Of a stretch of 64,000 bases of DNA, positions 33,439-42,794 are shown one piece after another; position 1 is the stretch's first letter; every line of letters begins with the position of its first letter. The notes under the pieces were generated by a model that saw only the letters and a list, made by a program, of their open reading frames with translations, searched no databases and had not been told where the DNA came from. The stretch lies in assembly GCA_038210655.1 (NCBI GenBank), contig JBBQWM010000025.1:28192-92191 (forward strand), in the 5' to 3' direction. The position numbers and the translations under genes are program-made. This DNA comes from 54-19 sp038210655. Its GTDB lineage: Bacteria; Chloroflexota; Chloroflexia; Chloroheliales; Chloroheliaceae.

Positions 33439-35646
33439 TTATTGGGTGACTGGCAAAGGACTGGCAAGGTTGTCAGATTGCAGGCCAGTCGCTATTAGCC
33501 GTTGGCTGGTCGCTTCCCAAAAATCGAGGGTGGGTGGTTCGGTCGGGACGCTAAAGATAGCGGGGTGTCCGACGTGAGCATAGAGCCAGCGCGAGATAAT
33601 ATTGATCTCATCGACCGCTTCCTGCCCAATCACCCGCCCGCCGTGTTTACCCCAACCCGGTTGACTGGCCGCCAGGCTCGCTTCTTGCTCGGCCAGAGCT
33701 TGCCAGGTTTCGTAAAGGAGGCGGGCCGTCTCGGTTGGCTCGGCGGTCAATCCAATCCGCAACTGACGGCCCAGCCGACCCCGATAGATACAAAGTAGCT
33801 CGATGGCATCTTCCTGGCAGGAAGGTAGACAGACCAGCGCGTGGTTGCCTTCGACCGCCGCCGCCAAAAACTGCTGGCTATTAACGATCTTTTCAACCTG
33901 AGCCACTGCGTCGCGCAATTCCGCCGCCTTCTCAAAATTGCGGCCCTGTACCGCCCGATTGAGCCGCGCCCAAAGGGTATCCAGCATGACTTCTTTTTCG
34001 CCGCTCAAAAATCCGATAACCTCTTCGATAATTTGCAGATACCCGGTGTGGTCTTCCTCGCCATCTTGCCCAGCGCAAGGGCCAGGGCAGCGACCCATCG
34101 AAAGGCGCAGGCAGGGGGGAGCCTGTTTGCGTTTACGTTTACCCGGTTCGGGCGGCTCAAACGAGCGGGTACAAGTGCGTACCGGGAACAACTGCTCGAT
34201 AATTTCGATAGTGGCATCCACCGCCCGACGACTTTTAAAAGGACCGAAATAACGCGCTCCGTCGTCGGTCACTTCCCGCACACTATAGATGCGCGGAAAA
34301 CGCTGGCTCAGTTCGATTTTGATAAAAGGATAAGCCTCGTAATTACGTAGCTGCTGGTTGTAGCGCGGTCGGTACTGCTTGATAAGCTTCGACTCCAGCA
34401 AAAGCGCTTCCAATTCGCTCCCGGTCACAATGTGGTCGATTTTGGCGATAGCCTCGACCAGCCCATCCATTTTGCGAGTATAGCCGAGCGGTTCGCTGTA
34501 GTAAGAAGAGACCCGATCTTTCAAATTCTTGGCCTTGCCGACATAAATCACCAGACCCGTATTATCTTTCATCAGATATACGCCGGGTCGCTGGGGTAGC
34601 CCGACCAGATGCTCCTTCGATAGGACATCGCGGGCGTGGGCGGTTGCTCGGTTGGTCAAACTGGCGGCATCATCGCGATACCCCTCGCGCTTGAGCTTGA
34701 TCCGATCCGGGCGCTCAATCTCGTCCGACTTAACCTCGGTCTCAGAAAAGTTCATCTCAAACATAGTTTGGACTGGAACGGGCTGGGCTGGCCTAGCTTC
34801 TTCCTCCAAAGGTTTTAGCACCGGCGCGGTGGTCAGGCGCGAACGACCGGCCCGCAAATCGGATAGGCTGGTATAGCCTTGCTGATTGGCTTTATCGAGC
34901 AGGGCCAAAAAAGCGTCCGTCGTGATACTGGCATCCCCGAAAGCGCGGTGGCGGTTCTGGGCCGGTAGGCCGAGCATACTCGCCAGTCGGTCAAGATTGG
35001 GCCTGCGTAGGCCAGGGTGCAATCGCACCGCCAGACTGATCGTGTCCACCGTTTCGTGCAGCAAAGGTGGACGGCCCAACCGCCGCAACTCGTAATCCAA
35101 AAAGCGAATGTCAAACGGGATATTATGCCCGACAATGATTGCCTCCCCCAAAAATTCCAGCAACTTGTCAGCGAGTTGACCAAAGCCGGGAGCCAGCGAG
35201 GTCATACTGTTATTGATGCCGGTAAAGCGGGTGATAAAGTCGGGGATACGCTGGTGGGGGTTGACCAGACTCTCGAAGGTCGCAATACGTTGCCCGCCCC
35301 GCACCTTGATCGCCGCCAGTTCGATTACCCGGTTGCGTTGGGGGTGTAACCCGGTCGTTTCGGTATCAATCACGACGTATTCAAGCTCGGCCAGGGCGTG
35401 CGAAGGCTCGGTATAGCGGGCCAGACACCATTCGCCGTTGCTCAACCGACGGAAGCGTTGCGGGTCGGCCAGCACGTGCGCCAGAATATTATTCCAGACT
35501 TCGGGTTTGCCGCGCACCCCAAAAACCTGCTGCACCAGCACTTCTTCGCGGGCGCGGCCACCGTGTTGTTCTAAATAAAGATGCGCCCGCCGAGCCAGAT
35601 GTTCGTAGCCCTCGGTCGCCGGTTGGTTGGATTGCTCATTTAACAT
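33439..35646 (-). CDS. DnaQ-type exonuclease fused to GIY-YIG (UvrC N-terminal-like) nuclease
   Basis: A 735-residue DNA repair nuclease. Residues 1-85 look like a small helical/winged-helix domain. Residues about 90-260 form a DEDDh 3'-5' exonuclease (YVVIDTETTGLHP, VGHNIPFDIRFL, HRAFGDASIT). Residues about 345-430 form the GIY-YIG domain (RPGVYLMKDNTGLVIYVGKA). A Cys-containing RSFEP...CLR segment and a UVR motif (GRNFEKAAELRDAVAQVEKI) follow. The UvrC RNase H and HhH parts are not seen. The architecture resembles Cho-type fusions known from Actinobacteria, cutting 3' of lesions. Confidence 0.9.
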   Translation of the reverse strand: MLNEQSNQPATEGYEHLARRAHLYLEQHGGRAREEVLVQQVFGVRGKPEVWNNILAHVLADPQRFRRLSNGEWCLARYTEPSHALAELEYVVIDTETTGLHPQRNRVIELAAIKVRGGQRIATFESLVNPHQRIPDFITRFTGINNSMTSLAPGFGQLADKLLEFLGEAIIVGHNIPFDIRFLDYELRRLGRPPLLHETVDTISLAVRLHPGLRRPNLDRLASMLGLPAQNRHRAFGDASITTDAFLALLDKANQQGYTSLSDLRAGRSRLTTAPVLKPLEEEARPAQPVPVQTMFEMNFSETEVKSDEIERPDRIKLKREGYRDDAASLTNRATAHARDVLSKEHLVGLPQRPGVYLMKDNTGLVIYVGKAKNLKDRVSSYYSEPLGYTRKMDGLVEAIAKIDHIVTGSELEALLLESKLIKQYRPRYNQQLRNYEAYPFIKIELSQRFPRIYSVREVTDDGARYFGPFKSRRAVDATIEIIEQLFPVRTCTRSFEPPEPGKRKRKQAPPCLRLSMGRCPGPCAGQDGEEDHTGYLQIIEEVIGFLSGEKEVMLDTLWARLNRAVQGRNFEKAAELRDAVAQVEKIVNSQQFLAAAVEGNHALVCLPSCQEDAIELLCIYRGRLGRQLRIGLTAEPTETARLLYETWQALAEQEASLAASQPGWGKHGGRVIGQEAVDEINIISRWLYAHVGHPAIFSVPTEPPTLDFWEATSQRLIATGLQSDNLASPLPVTQ

Positions 35647-35739
35647 AGAATCTAAAAATCAGTCGGTAAATATTAAAAACGAATGTTCTTGCCGCATTAT
35701 ATACCGGGCGAACCGTTTGCACAAGCCACCATCGTCTTC

Positions 35740-35989
35740 GGGCTGCGCCTCAATTTTTGCACGGATTCAAACCGTAAGCACAGGAGATTGTGAAAATCTA
35801 GTACCTAGTCCACAATTATTTGCTAATCACTACCGAGGTGCGAAAGCCCAAAATTGATACTCAATCAAATCAGGACTAGATACTAGTTCCAAACCACTCA
35901 AACATATATTAGAAAATTTTTCGCAGAAAAATTTTCTAATATATACGCACCTCCCGGTTTCGGGTCTGGCCCAGCTTGGCTAGTTTGCA
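35740..35989. promoter_or_regulatory. Repeated intergenic module between divergent genes
   Basis: Three parts are seen. 35740-35795 contains TTCAAACCGTAAGCAC and AGATTGTGA, close to 61044-61100. 35904-35944 is a perfect 18-bp inverted repeat (ATATATTAGAAAATTTTT, loop CGCAG). 35967-35989 is TGGCCCAGCTTGGCTAGTTT plus GCA, matching 16561-16583. The module fills most of the 500-bp divergent gap between the nuclease and MCP-like genes, which holds no ORF I would support. Confidence 0.5.
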
Positions 35990-36148
35990 CAAGCCACCGT
36001 CGTCTCCGAAGGGCAACTTGTACAACTGGTATAAATTTACTAATAAAAATGCTTTACAAACCCTATCAGATTATATTATAATGAAAAAAGTTTAATGGAC
36101 TATTGTTTTAGCTTCTAATTACTATATATAATATAAGGGATTCTTACT

Positions 36149-37702
36149 ATGAGTGTTATAAGTATGCCGTCTAGTTCTATTGGTATGTCCGCCTCAAAAA
36201 GCGAGAAAATTCGCAAGGCCCGCCTGCTACGAGTTATCTGCCTGATCTCGATAGGGACTCAGCTTGTTACGATGAGCCTTTCGCTGGTTCTAGCTCTTGC
36301 AGCGGACACCACCCCCCAGCTCCCCTATTTTACAATGGCCTTTATTGAGCTTGGCCTTACGCTTATCAGCTATCGTCTGGCCCGCCAGGGTAAATATCGG
36401 CAGGGAGCCTGGTTCTTGATCGTCCCTGCTTTGTTTATCATTTCAGTCTCGCGGTTGCAAAGTGGTACGAACCTGCCGATAATGGTCTTTTATATGCTTC
36501 CGATAGCGATAGCGATAGTTTTATTGGAGTTGCAAGAAACTCTCATAATAACTACCGGCTGTATTCTCTTTACGCTTGGCACTTTTCTAGCCCAGGAAGT
36601 TTTCCATTTCTACAAACCCTTAACTAATGCCAACCACGACATTCTGAGTGTGTTTAATGTCTTTGTAGAGGTAGTAATTCTGCCGGTGGTGATTGCATTG
36701 TTGATAATTCCGGCCCGCAGCCAGACCCGCACTTTGTTGGCCCAAAACGAACGCCTGGAAGCCGCTCTGCGCGAAATCGAGAACCGCCAGCGTGGCAGCG
36801 AACACACCAGTCAGGAAGTGCTGGCGTTGGCGACCGAATTAAAAGTGACTGCCACTCAACAGAGTGCCGGTAGTCATCAGCAAGTCTCGGCTGTCTCGCA
36901 AATCAACGCTTCGCTTAACGAATTGTCGGCGACGGCGATCAATATTGCCGATCTGAGTGGGCAGGTTAATGGCGCGGCCCGCCGGATGGCCGCCGATAGC
37001 CAGCAGATCGAGGAAACCACCTACCGCTCGGTGGCCCAGAGCGACAAGGGCATCGCTACTACCGAAAATACAGTCCTGATTAGTAGCGATGTAGCCGGAC
37101 TCTATCAGGAGTTGGTTGAAACCATGGGCGAACTCGACAACAAAAATGCCAACATGCGGCATATCCTGGATTTACTGGCTTCGATTGCCTCGGAAACGCA
37201 TCTGCTGGCGCTCAATGCCTCCATCGAAGCGGCTGGGGCTGGAGAGTTTGGAGAACGCTTTAGTGTGGTGGCCCAGGAAGTTAAAAACCTCGCGACCCGT
37301 TCCGCCGCTGCTAACAAAGAGGTCGTCCAGATCATCCGTGAGATTGAGCAAACTACTCGTCAGGCGGTTGTCTCGGCTAAAAGTGGTTTTGAGAAGGCCG
37401 GTGAAATGAGGGAGGCTGCCGGACAGTCGGGCAAGGTTATCGCCGAAATGCGCCAGGTATCCGAGCAATCGCAACAGCAGGCCATCTCAATCAGCCAACT
37501 CTCCCAGGAAGTTAGCCGTCTGACCGAGGTTATCAGGGTCGCTACTATTCAGCAACGTAGCGCCAGCCAGCAAGTTCTGGAAGCTCTTGACGGTCTGACG
37601 ACAGTTGCCCATCAGGGAGCCTCTGGCAGCAGCGTAGTCTCGACCACTGCCGTTAAACTTGAAGAAATGTCCTACAGTTTACGTTTGGCCCTGGCCGCCT
37701 GA
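36149..37702 (+). CDS. Methyl-accepting chemotaxis-like protein with polytopic membrane sensor
   Basis: A 517-residue signalling protein. The first 195 residues contain about six hydrophobic helices in place of a periplasmic sensor (LISIGTQLVTMSLSLVLAL, PIAIAIVLLELQETLIITT and others). A coiled-coil signalling domain follows with the conserved hairpin tip ASETHLLALNASIEAAGAGE and FSVVAQEVKNLATRS. There is no HAMP between helix and signalling domain that I can see. No che genes lie nearby, so it may act in a non-flagellar pathway. Confidence 0.87.
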   Translation: MSVISMPSSSIGMSASKSEKIRKARLLRVICLISIGTQLVTMSLSLVLALAADTTPQLPYFTMAFIELGLTLISYRLARQGKYRQGAWFLIVPALFIISVSRLQSGTNLPIMVFYMLPIAIAIVLLELQETLIITTGCILFTLGTFLAQEVFHFYKPLTNANHDILSVFNVFVEVVILPVVIALLIIPARSQTRTLLAQNERLEAALREIENRQRGSEHTSQEVLALATELKVTATQQSAGSHQQVSAVSQINASLNELSATAINIADLSGQVNGAARRMAADSQQIEETTYRSVAQSDKGIATTENTVLISSDVAGLYQELVETMGELDNKNANMRHILDLLASIASETHLLALNASIEAAGAGEFGERFSVVAQEVKNLATRSAAANKEVVQIIREIEQTTRQAVVSAKSGFEKAGEMREAAGQSGKVIAEMRQVSEQSQQQAISISQLSQEVSRLTEVIRVATIQQRSASQQVLEALDGLTTVAHQGASGSSVVSTTAVKLEEMSYSLRLALAA

Positions 37703-37717
37703 CCAGAAATAAGAAGA

Positions 37718-37748
37718 CCGGGGATTGTGATACATCCCCGGCCTTTTT
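37718..37748 (+). terminator. Intrinsic terminator of the MCP-like gene
   Basis: CCGGGGAT-TGTGATAC-ATCCCCGG perfect 8-bp stem followed by CCTTTTT. Confidence 0.9.
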
Positions 37749-37785
37749 AATTCCTGCAATTTGTTATAGTATTTGCGACCATCTA

Positions 37786-40056
37786 TTAAGGCGTTTCAGC
37801 CGGGCGGGGGCGGGGTTGCCGGAGCAGCCAGAGACTTAGCGCCCATAGCGCAAAAGTTGCCACAAAGCGGTAGCTGCTACCCAGGCGGACCACCCCAACC
37901 GCCTCGGTAAAGAAAAAATCGTTGCGCCCACCATAGGCCAGTAACATATAAGCCAGCGCGAACACAATTATAGCCGGGCGCGGCGCACTCTCAGAAAGGG
38001 CCGCCGCCAGCGCGACAACCGCGATCAGCCCCGGCACGATGTAATGCAGCCAGCTAAAAGGTGGAACCCAGATCGCTACCAGGGTTAGCGCGGCCAGTTT
38101 GAGTTGGTCGCCCAACCAGCCATCGTCGCCTCGCGCCCGCCAGAGTACGAACAGGGTTAGCCCGACTGCCACTAGCACCGCCAGATAACACCAGGGCGTG
38201 AGCGCGGTTGGGAAACCCCCCACGAAATCGCCTTTGACCTCGCTCACGCCCAAGCGTCCAGCAAAGCCCCAGACTGACTGGTTGCTGATGCCCAATTCCG
38301 GCTCATTGACGCTCCATAAGGCCCGCGTAAAGTAAAACCAAAGGTTATCCCAGCCGACCACTATTACAGTAAGTAGATTGGCGATTACGGCCCCTACCAC
38401 TAGCCCGGCTAACCCGCGCCACCGTCTTTCGAGTAGGAAGAACGCGCCAGACACGGCAGGCAATAACTTGACCCAGATCGGCAGCGACAGGCTCAACCCG
38501 GCCCAGCTATCGCGCTTCTTTTGGACGTAAAAAGCACTCAGGGTCAGCCCGAACAGCAGCAGATTGTTTTGCTGGGCATAGCCGACCGACTCGGCTAACT
38601 GCCCAAAATTGAGGACGGCTAAAGCGATTAGCGGCCAAAGGGCCAGCCCACTCCGGTTTCTCCCAAACAGCCCCAAAAATAGCAGAACGGTCGGGATCAA
38701 CAGTAATTCACTAAAGCCGCGCCAGAGCAACACCGCCAAACCCACGTCCCGTCCGGCAAGGCGGGCTAAAGGCCAGTAGAGAACGGCAAAAGCGGGTGGA
38801 TTGCGTACCGCCGCCCCCGGTAATTCGGCCATCTCCTTGAGGTTGTAGACCGGTGTAGCATTCTCTTCGTAGTTGAGCAGGCCCAGATAATAGTTGCGGA
38901 AGTCGCCGCCCCGATATAAGTTAAGCTCAAAGACCCGCCAATGGCTATAAACAAAGATTATTGCTGATGCAACTAGAATAGCCCACATAAAGACTGGCCC
39001 GAACCGAGGTCGCGCTGCCAGATAAATTGCCAGCCCTGCCAACAGCGCCCCACTATAAACAATTAGCGAGATTGAGCCAGGATTGAGCGTACTAAAATCG
39101 AGCCGCCCGGCTACCACCTGGGCAAAGGGCATAATAGGCAGGAGCGTCGCGATATAAACGAAAGGCGCGGGTACACCGGGTGCGGCGGTTGTAAACTGTC
39201 CCGCCAACCACAACAAAGCCCACAGCGCCACCAGCAGTAGCGTCCAGGGGGTATAAAAAGGCTCTGCTGCTTGCGGCCACCAGAGCAAACTGCCGACCAA
39301 GCTAAGCCCGGCGCAACCTTCGCAAAGCAATCGCCAACTAGCCCGCCCACTAAAGAACCCCGCCAGACCCCAGCCACACAGCGCGATCAGGGCCAGCAGA
39401 CCGGGCCGAGTCAAACTGGCAAGCCAGCCACGCCAGCCAAATGCGCCGTAATCGGGTTCCAGCTTCAGGTTAAAAAAGAGGGCCGAAAGATTGCGTACAT
39501 CCCCTTTGCCGGGTTGGTAAGTTTCGCTCGACTCAAACCGCAGCGTAAAGCTATCGAGGTGCGGGCGCAAATGAGCGGGCAGTGCGAAAGTAAATTGGTT
39601 GCCTTCGTACAACCCTTTTAATTCGTAGCGACCGAGATTAAGGCTATTATTACCGCTCAGACCTGTGACGGTCAGAGTCGTGCCAGGGCGGTCGGGCAGG
39701 CGATCAGGGCGTGGCGCGGAAGCCTGCAATGTGGCCTTGAGTGGAACGGAATCGAGCGGCCAGGGTAAATTGACACTGACTATCCGGCCTGTCCAGCGGT
39801 AAGTGCTATCGTATCCGGACGCAGGGGATGCGCCGGGTTGCTTCTCCGGGTCGAAAAAGCCCCCTTCTTTGGTCTGGACATAGTTGAGGTCAAGCCGGTC
39901 GTCTCCACCAAAGTCGATCACAAACGGGCTACGCACAAAGCCCGCAAACCAGGCCGTCAGCAGCACCAGTCCGGCTATTGCCAGAGGCCGCCAATCGATT
40001 CGTTTTATCAGCCTGGGCCGGACTACCCTGTGCGTTTCCGAAACTGATGCGGTCAA
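37786..40056 (-). CDS. GT87-like (DUF2029) polytopic glycosyltransferase
   Basis: A 756-residue membrane protein. A first helix (PLAIAGLVLLTAWFAGFV) is followed by an extracytoplasmic beta-rich domain of about 170 residues. At least ten hydrophobic helices then appear. The GT-C catalytic region resembles GT87 mannosyltransferases: RGGDFRNYYLGLLNYEENATP provides an acidic loop after the first core helices, and WAGLSLSLPIWVKLLPAV is typical. Such enzymes use polyprenyl-phosphate sugars on the outer face. The acceptor is unknown. It ends two bases before the stop-side neighbour at 40059, so the two are co-transcribed. Confidence 0.8.
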   Translation of the reverse strand: MTASVSETHRVVRPRLIKRIDWRPLAIAGLVLLTAWFAGFVRSPFVIDFGGDDRLDLNYVQTKEGGFFDPEKQPGASPASGYDSTYRWTGRIVSVNLPWPLDSVPLKATLQASAPRPDRLPDRPGTTLTVTGLSGNNSLNLGRYELKGLYEGNQFTFALPAHLRPHLDSFTLRFESSETYQPGKGDVRNLSALFFNLKLEPDYGAFGWRGWLASLTRPGLLALIALCGWGLAGFFSGRASWRLLCEGCAGLSLVGSLLWWPQAAEPFYTPWTLLLVALWALLWLAGQFTTAAPGVPAPFVYIATLLPIMPFAQVVAGRLDFSTLNPGSISLIVYSGALLAGLAIYLAARPRFGPVFMWAILVASAIIFVYSHWRVFELNLYRGGDFRNYYLGLLNYEENATPVYNLKEMAELPGAAVRNPPAFAVLYWPLARLAGRDVGLAVLLWRGFSELLLIPTVLLFLGLFGRNRSGLALWPLIALAVLNFGQLAESVGYAQQNNLLLFGLTLSAFYVQKKRDSWAGLSLSLPIWVKLLPAVSGAFFLLERRWRGLAGLVVGAVIANLLTVIVVGWDNLWFYFTRALWSVNEPELGISNQSVWGFAGRLGVSEVKGDFVGGFPTALTPWCYLAVLVAVGLTLFVLWRARGDDGWLGDQLKLAALTLVAIWVPPFSWLHYIVPGLIAVVALAAALSESAPRPAIIVFALAYMLLAYGGRNDFFFTEAVGVVRLGSSYRFVATFALWALSLWLLRQPRPRPAETP

Positions 40057-40058
40057 CC

Positions 40059-41021
40059 TTACTCCGTTTTGGGGGTTTGTTCAGCCAGCAATTTCTTCAA
40101 CAATTCCTGGCGCTCTTCCGGGGTTAGCCCACTCAATCGTTCTTCTGGATTTAGCCCACTCAATCGTTCTTCTGGGGTTAGGCCACTCAGTCGCTTTTCG
40201 GGTTCTATCGTAGCTAATAACTCACCTATCTCATCCGGCAGAGTTTTCGCCAGACGTGGCAAGGACAGCTTGATTGCGTCGAACCAATCCCGGTCTACTC
40301 TGGCCTGCTCTTTGGGACTGAGATGAGATAGGATTTCTATTAGTTCGCGGTTCATGAGTTCTACCTCCTTTGGTCTTAAAGTCTTCAAAGTGTTAAAAAT
40401 TTCCCATTCACCCTGTCGCGCTATTATTTTAACAAAATTACGCCACTTTTGGCTATCGGCAGGCGCGAAGGCTAACCATTGAAAGTATTTTGGTTCCAAC
40501 GGTAGGTTCCGGCACACTACCAGCGCAACCTCCTGCAACCCTACCCGGCAGTGCCACAGCCAATCACCTGTTCCTTCGGCCTGAAAGTTATAGCCTTGTT
40601 CGCGCATGTATTCGAAGAAATGGCGCGGTTCTCTGGAGCAAACGATCAGGTTTAGAATTTGGCTAATCTGGGTATTAGGATTTTGTAAGTAGATCAGACC
40701 AGTCCGAACCTCGTTTTTGATAAACTCGCGCTCGTCAAAGTGATCGTTCTGACTCTTAAACTCTATAACGTTTATGGAGCGAAAAAAGCTGAACAAAGTA
40801 TTTTCCAGTTGCAATCCTTCCGGCACGACTAGCACTAGATCGGCTCTCAAGGTCTGGGGCAGTTCGGTTTCAACTGCCTGAATGCCCAATTGGTCGGCTA
40901 TTTGGCGAGTAACATATTTAAAGGTTGGATCGGGTCGGTTTTGCCAATCGGCCTGGGTTGGTGTAAATTTTTCTTCGGGCAACGCCACTTTTTCTAAACT
41001 CCCCTTCAGGCCCACTAACAT
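40059..41021 (-). CDS. PD-(D/E)XK nuclease-like protein with nine-residue C-terminal repeats
   Basis: A 320-residue protein. SINVIEFKSQNDHFDERE fits the ExK half of a PD-(D/E)XK core, with RADLVLVV upstream as the acidic strand, like Rpn/Uma-type families common in Chloroflexota. Near the C-terminus the unit RLSGLTPEE recurs three times (with one N for T), then RQELLKKLL. The repeat is mirrored in DNA as 27-bp units. No proven role; possibly a recombination or transposition-associated nuclease. Confidence 0.75.
   Translation of the reverse strand: MLVGLKGSLEKVALPEEKFTPTQADWQNRPDPTFKYVTRQIADQLGIQAVETELPQTLRADLVLVVPEGLQLENTLFSFFRSINVIEFKSQNDHFDEREFIKNEVRTGLIYLQNPNTQISQILNLIVCSREPRHFFEYMREQGYNFQAEGTGDWLWHCRVGLQEVALVVCRNLPLEPKYFQWLAFAPADSQKWRNFVKIIARQGEWEIFNTLKTLRPKEVELMNRELIEILSHLSPKEQARVDRDWFDAIKLSLPRLAKTLPDEIGELLATIEPEKRLSGLTPEERLSGLNPEERLSGLTPEERQELLKKLLAEQTPKTE
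40120..40200. repeat. Three 27-bp in-frame tandem repeats
   Basis: Units at 40120-40146, 40147-40173 and 40174-40200 encode the RLSGLxPEE repeats of the protein at 40059. Copies one and two differ at two bases; copy three is more diverged. Slippage would add or remove nine residues without a frame change. Confidence 0.9.
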
Positions 41022-41136
41022 TCAAATCAAGTATGGAACTCCTTCTCATATTGCTGGCCTTATTTCAAAGATATTCCTCTTAGGCTGGGTTTGCGCGAAG
41101 GTTATTATACACTAATTCACCGGTCGCCTTGTAACG

Positions 41137-41171
41137 AAAAAGGCTCCCCATCCTGAATAGGGCGAGGAGCC
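41137..41171 (-). terminator. Intrinsic terminator of the first MFS gene
   Basis: On the minus strand GGCTCC...GGAGCC with an 18-base loop, then TTTTT (plus-strand AAAAA at 41137-41141), 15 bases after the stop codon at 41186. Confidence 0.8.
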
Positions 41172-41185
41172 TGTTATTGCTAAAT

Positions 41186-42448
41186 CTACCCGACTTCTGC
41201 TACCTCCAGTTCTGCCTCCGCCACGCTAGGTCGGTTAGCACGGATGAGCCGTGCGTATAATACCAGGGCCGGAGACAATAGCACCCCGGCTACCACGATA
41301 GCCGCCCGTGTCGAGAAGGCCGAGCCGATAGCCCCTACGCCAGGGCCACCGGCGATTTGCCCGATAGCATCGGTCTGGCTGTTCATCGAGAGGACGGTCG
41401 CCCGCACTTTGGATGGGATGTGCTGGGTTAGCCAGGTCGTATAGAGCGGATACATGATTGAACTCACGATATCCTTACTCCATAAAGCGGCCAGTGCCAG
41501 CCAGAACCAACCGGCCAACCCTAGCACGATGATTACAACGATCTGTAGCCCCTGCGTGATTAGCAAAAGCCGCGCAATTGCGGTCGGGTTGGTCATTCGG
41601 GCCTCGATCCGGCGCTGCAAAGTCAGCACGATCAGGAAGCCTAGAATCTGATCGCCGATCCCGATGATCCCGAACCAGACCACCGGGCTAAATCCACCTA
41701 CATCCGGGAAGCTAAAATTGTGTAAGAGATGAGCGTCGCGCAAACGGTCGTAACCCTCGCTGGCTGCGCCCATAAAGAACCCGACCGCCAGGATCGTCCA
41801 CAAGATCGGTCGCCCCCGTATCACCTTCACCCCGCCCGTAAAGGTCTGGCCCATACTCTGCCACGAATTGCGCTCACCACGTGGGGTCGGTGCGAAACCT
41901 TGCTCCGGCATCGCCATCACCGCAAAGCCACCTACCAGCAAATAAAGCACTCCACTTAACAAAATCGGCAAGCTCAACATTAGGCTGGCAAGCCCGACGC
42001 TGGCAAGAATACCAAGCAAGCTTGCCACTCGTCCGAATTGCCCGCTTCGTACCATTAGCGCCCCCAGTTGTTCGTCACCAACTTCGTCGGCGATCCAGGC
42101 GGTTTCGGCTCCACTGATAAAGGTCGCCCCAACTCCCCAGACCACCTGGGCCAGCAAGATGATCCAGTATTCCGAGGCCAACCCTTGCATTCCAAAGGCG
42201 ACCCCGGTCAGAAAGATACCGATGATAACCGACATTCGGCGGCTATAGGTATCGGCGACCACCCCGGTCGGCACTTCGCACAAAAAGATTGTTCCTTCGA
42301 GTACTGTGCCAACCAATACCAGTTGGAGGGGGTCTAAGCCCACTTTGGTCACATAATAGACCGAACTTACGGTAAAAATCAAGGCGTTGGCAAAAGTTAC
42401 CACGCTCTGCATAATAATATAAACCGAAGCTGCGCTTAATCGACGCAA
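41186..42448 (-). CDS. MFS transporter, drug-exporter type (A)
   Basis: A 420-residue major facilitator with twelve predicted helices. Motif A-like VADTYSRRMSVIIG sits between helices 2 and 3, and GAETAWIADEVGDEQLGALM follows, typical of DHA3/tetracycline-like exporters in Gram-positive lineages. The start appears to be TTG at 42448 with AGG six bases upstream, which is weak. The leader at 42795-43110 shares homology with that of the second MFS gene at 44541. Substrate unknown. Confidence 0.87.
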   Translation of the reverse strand: MRRLSAASVYIIMQSVVTFANALIFTVSSVYYVTKVGLDPLQLVLVGTVLEGTIFLCEVPTGVVADTYSRRMSVIIGIFLTGVAFGMQGLASEYWIILLAQVVWGVGATFISGAETAWIADEVGDEQLGALMVRSGQFGRVASLLGILASVGLASLMLSLPILLSGVLYLLVGGFAVMAMPEQGFAPTPRGERNSWQSMGQTFTGGVKVIRGRPILWTILAVGFFMGAASEGYDRLRDAHLLHNFSFPDVGGFSPVVWFGIIGIGDQILGFLIVLTLQRRIEARMTNPTAIARLLLITQGLQIVVIIVLGLAGWFWLALAALWSKDIVSSIMYPLYTTWLTQHIPSKVRATVLSMNSQTDAIGQIAGGPGVGAIGSAFSTRAAIVVAGVLLSPALVLYARLIRANRPSVAEAELEVAEVG

Positions 42449-42794
42449 AGCTAAACCTGCTTTCTTTATTTAGCGGCATACCTAAAAAGTAGGCCGGGTT
42501 AAAATTTTCGGCAGGCTCGTGATGAGAGGACTGAGTAATCTCACCTCAGACGGTAGCTGTTTACGTGTAGGGTCGGGTGGTGGCCCGCAATAAAAGCCGG
42601 GATTGAATTAGATGTTCAATCGCGGGCGGAAAGCCAGCCTAAACCTATTCCTACAAAGAGAAATCTTTACAGCCTTGTATTCAATTGGGAAGCGCAAGGG
42701 AGGTTTTGTAATCAGCCTGGGAAGAAGGACATAGCATTTTGGCAAAGAGGCGAATTTACGTCGATTTATTACCAAAAACGAACCGGCAGGCCCA

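Noticed and set aside
40120..40200. Short CRISPR-like repeat
   Set aside because: 27-bp units are adjacent and code in frame for RLSGLxPEE; there are no spacers.
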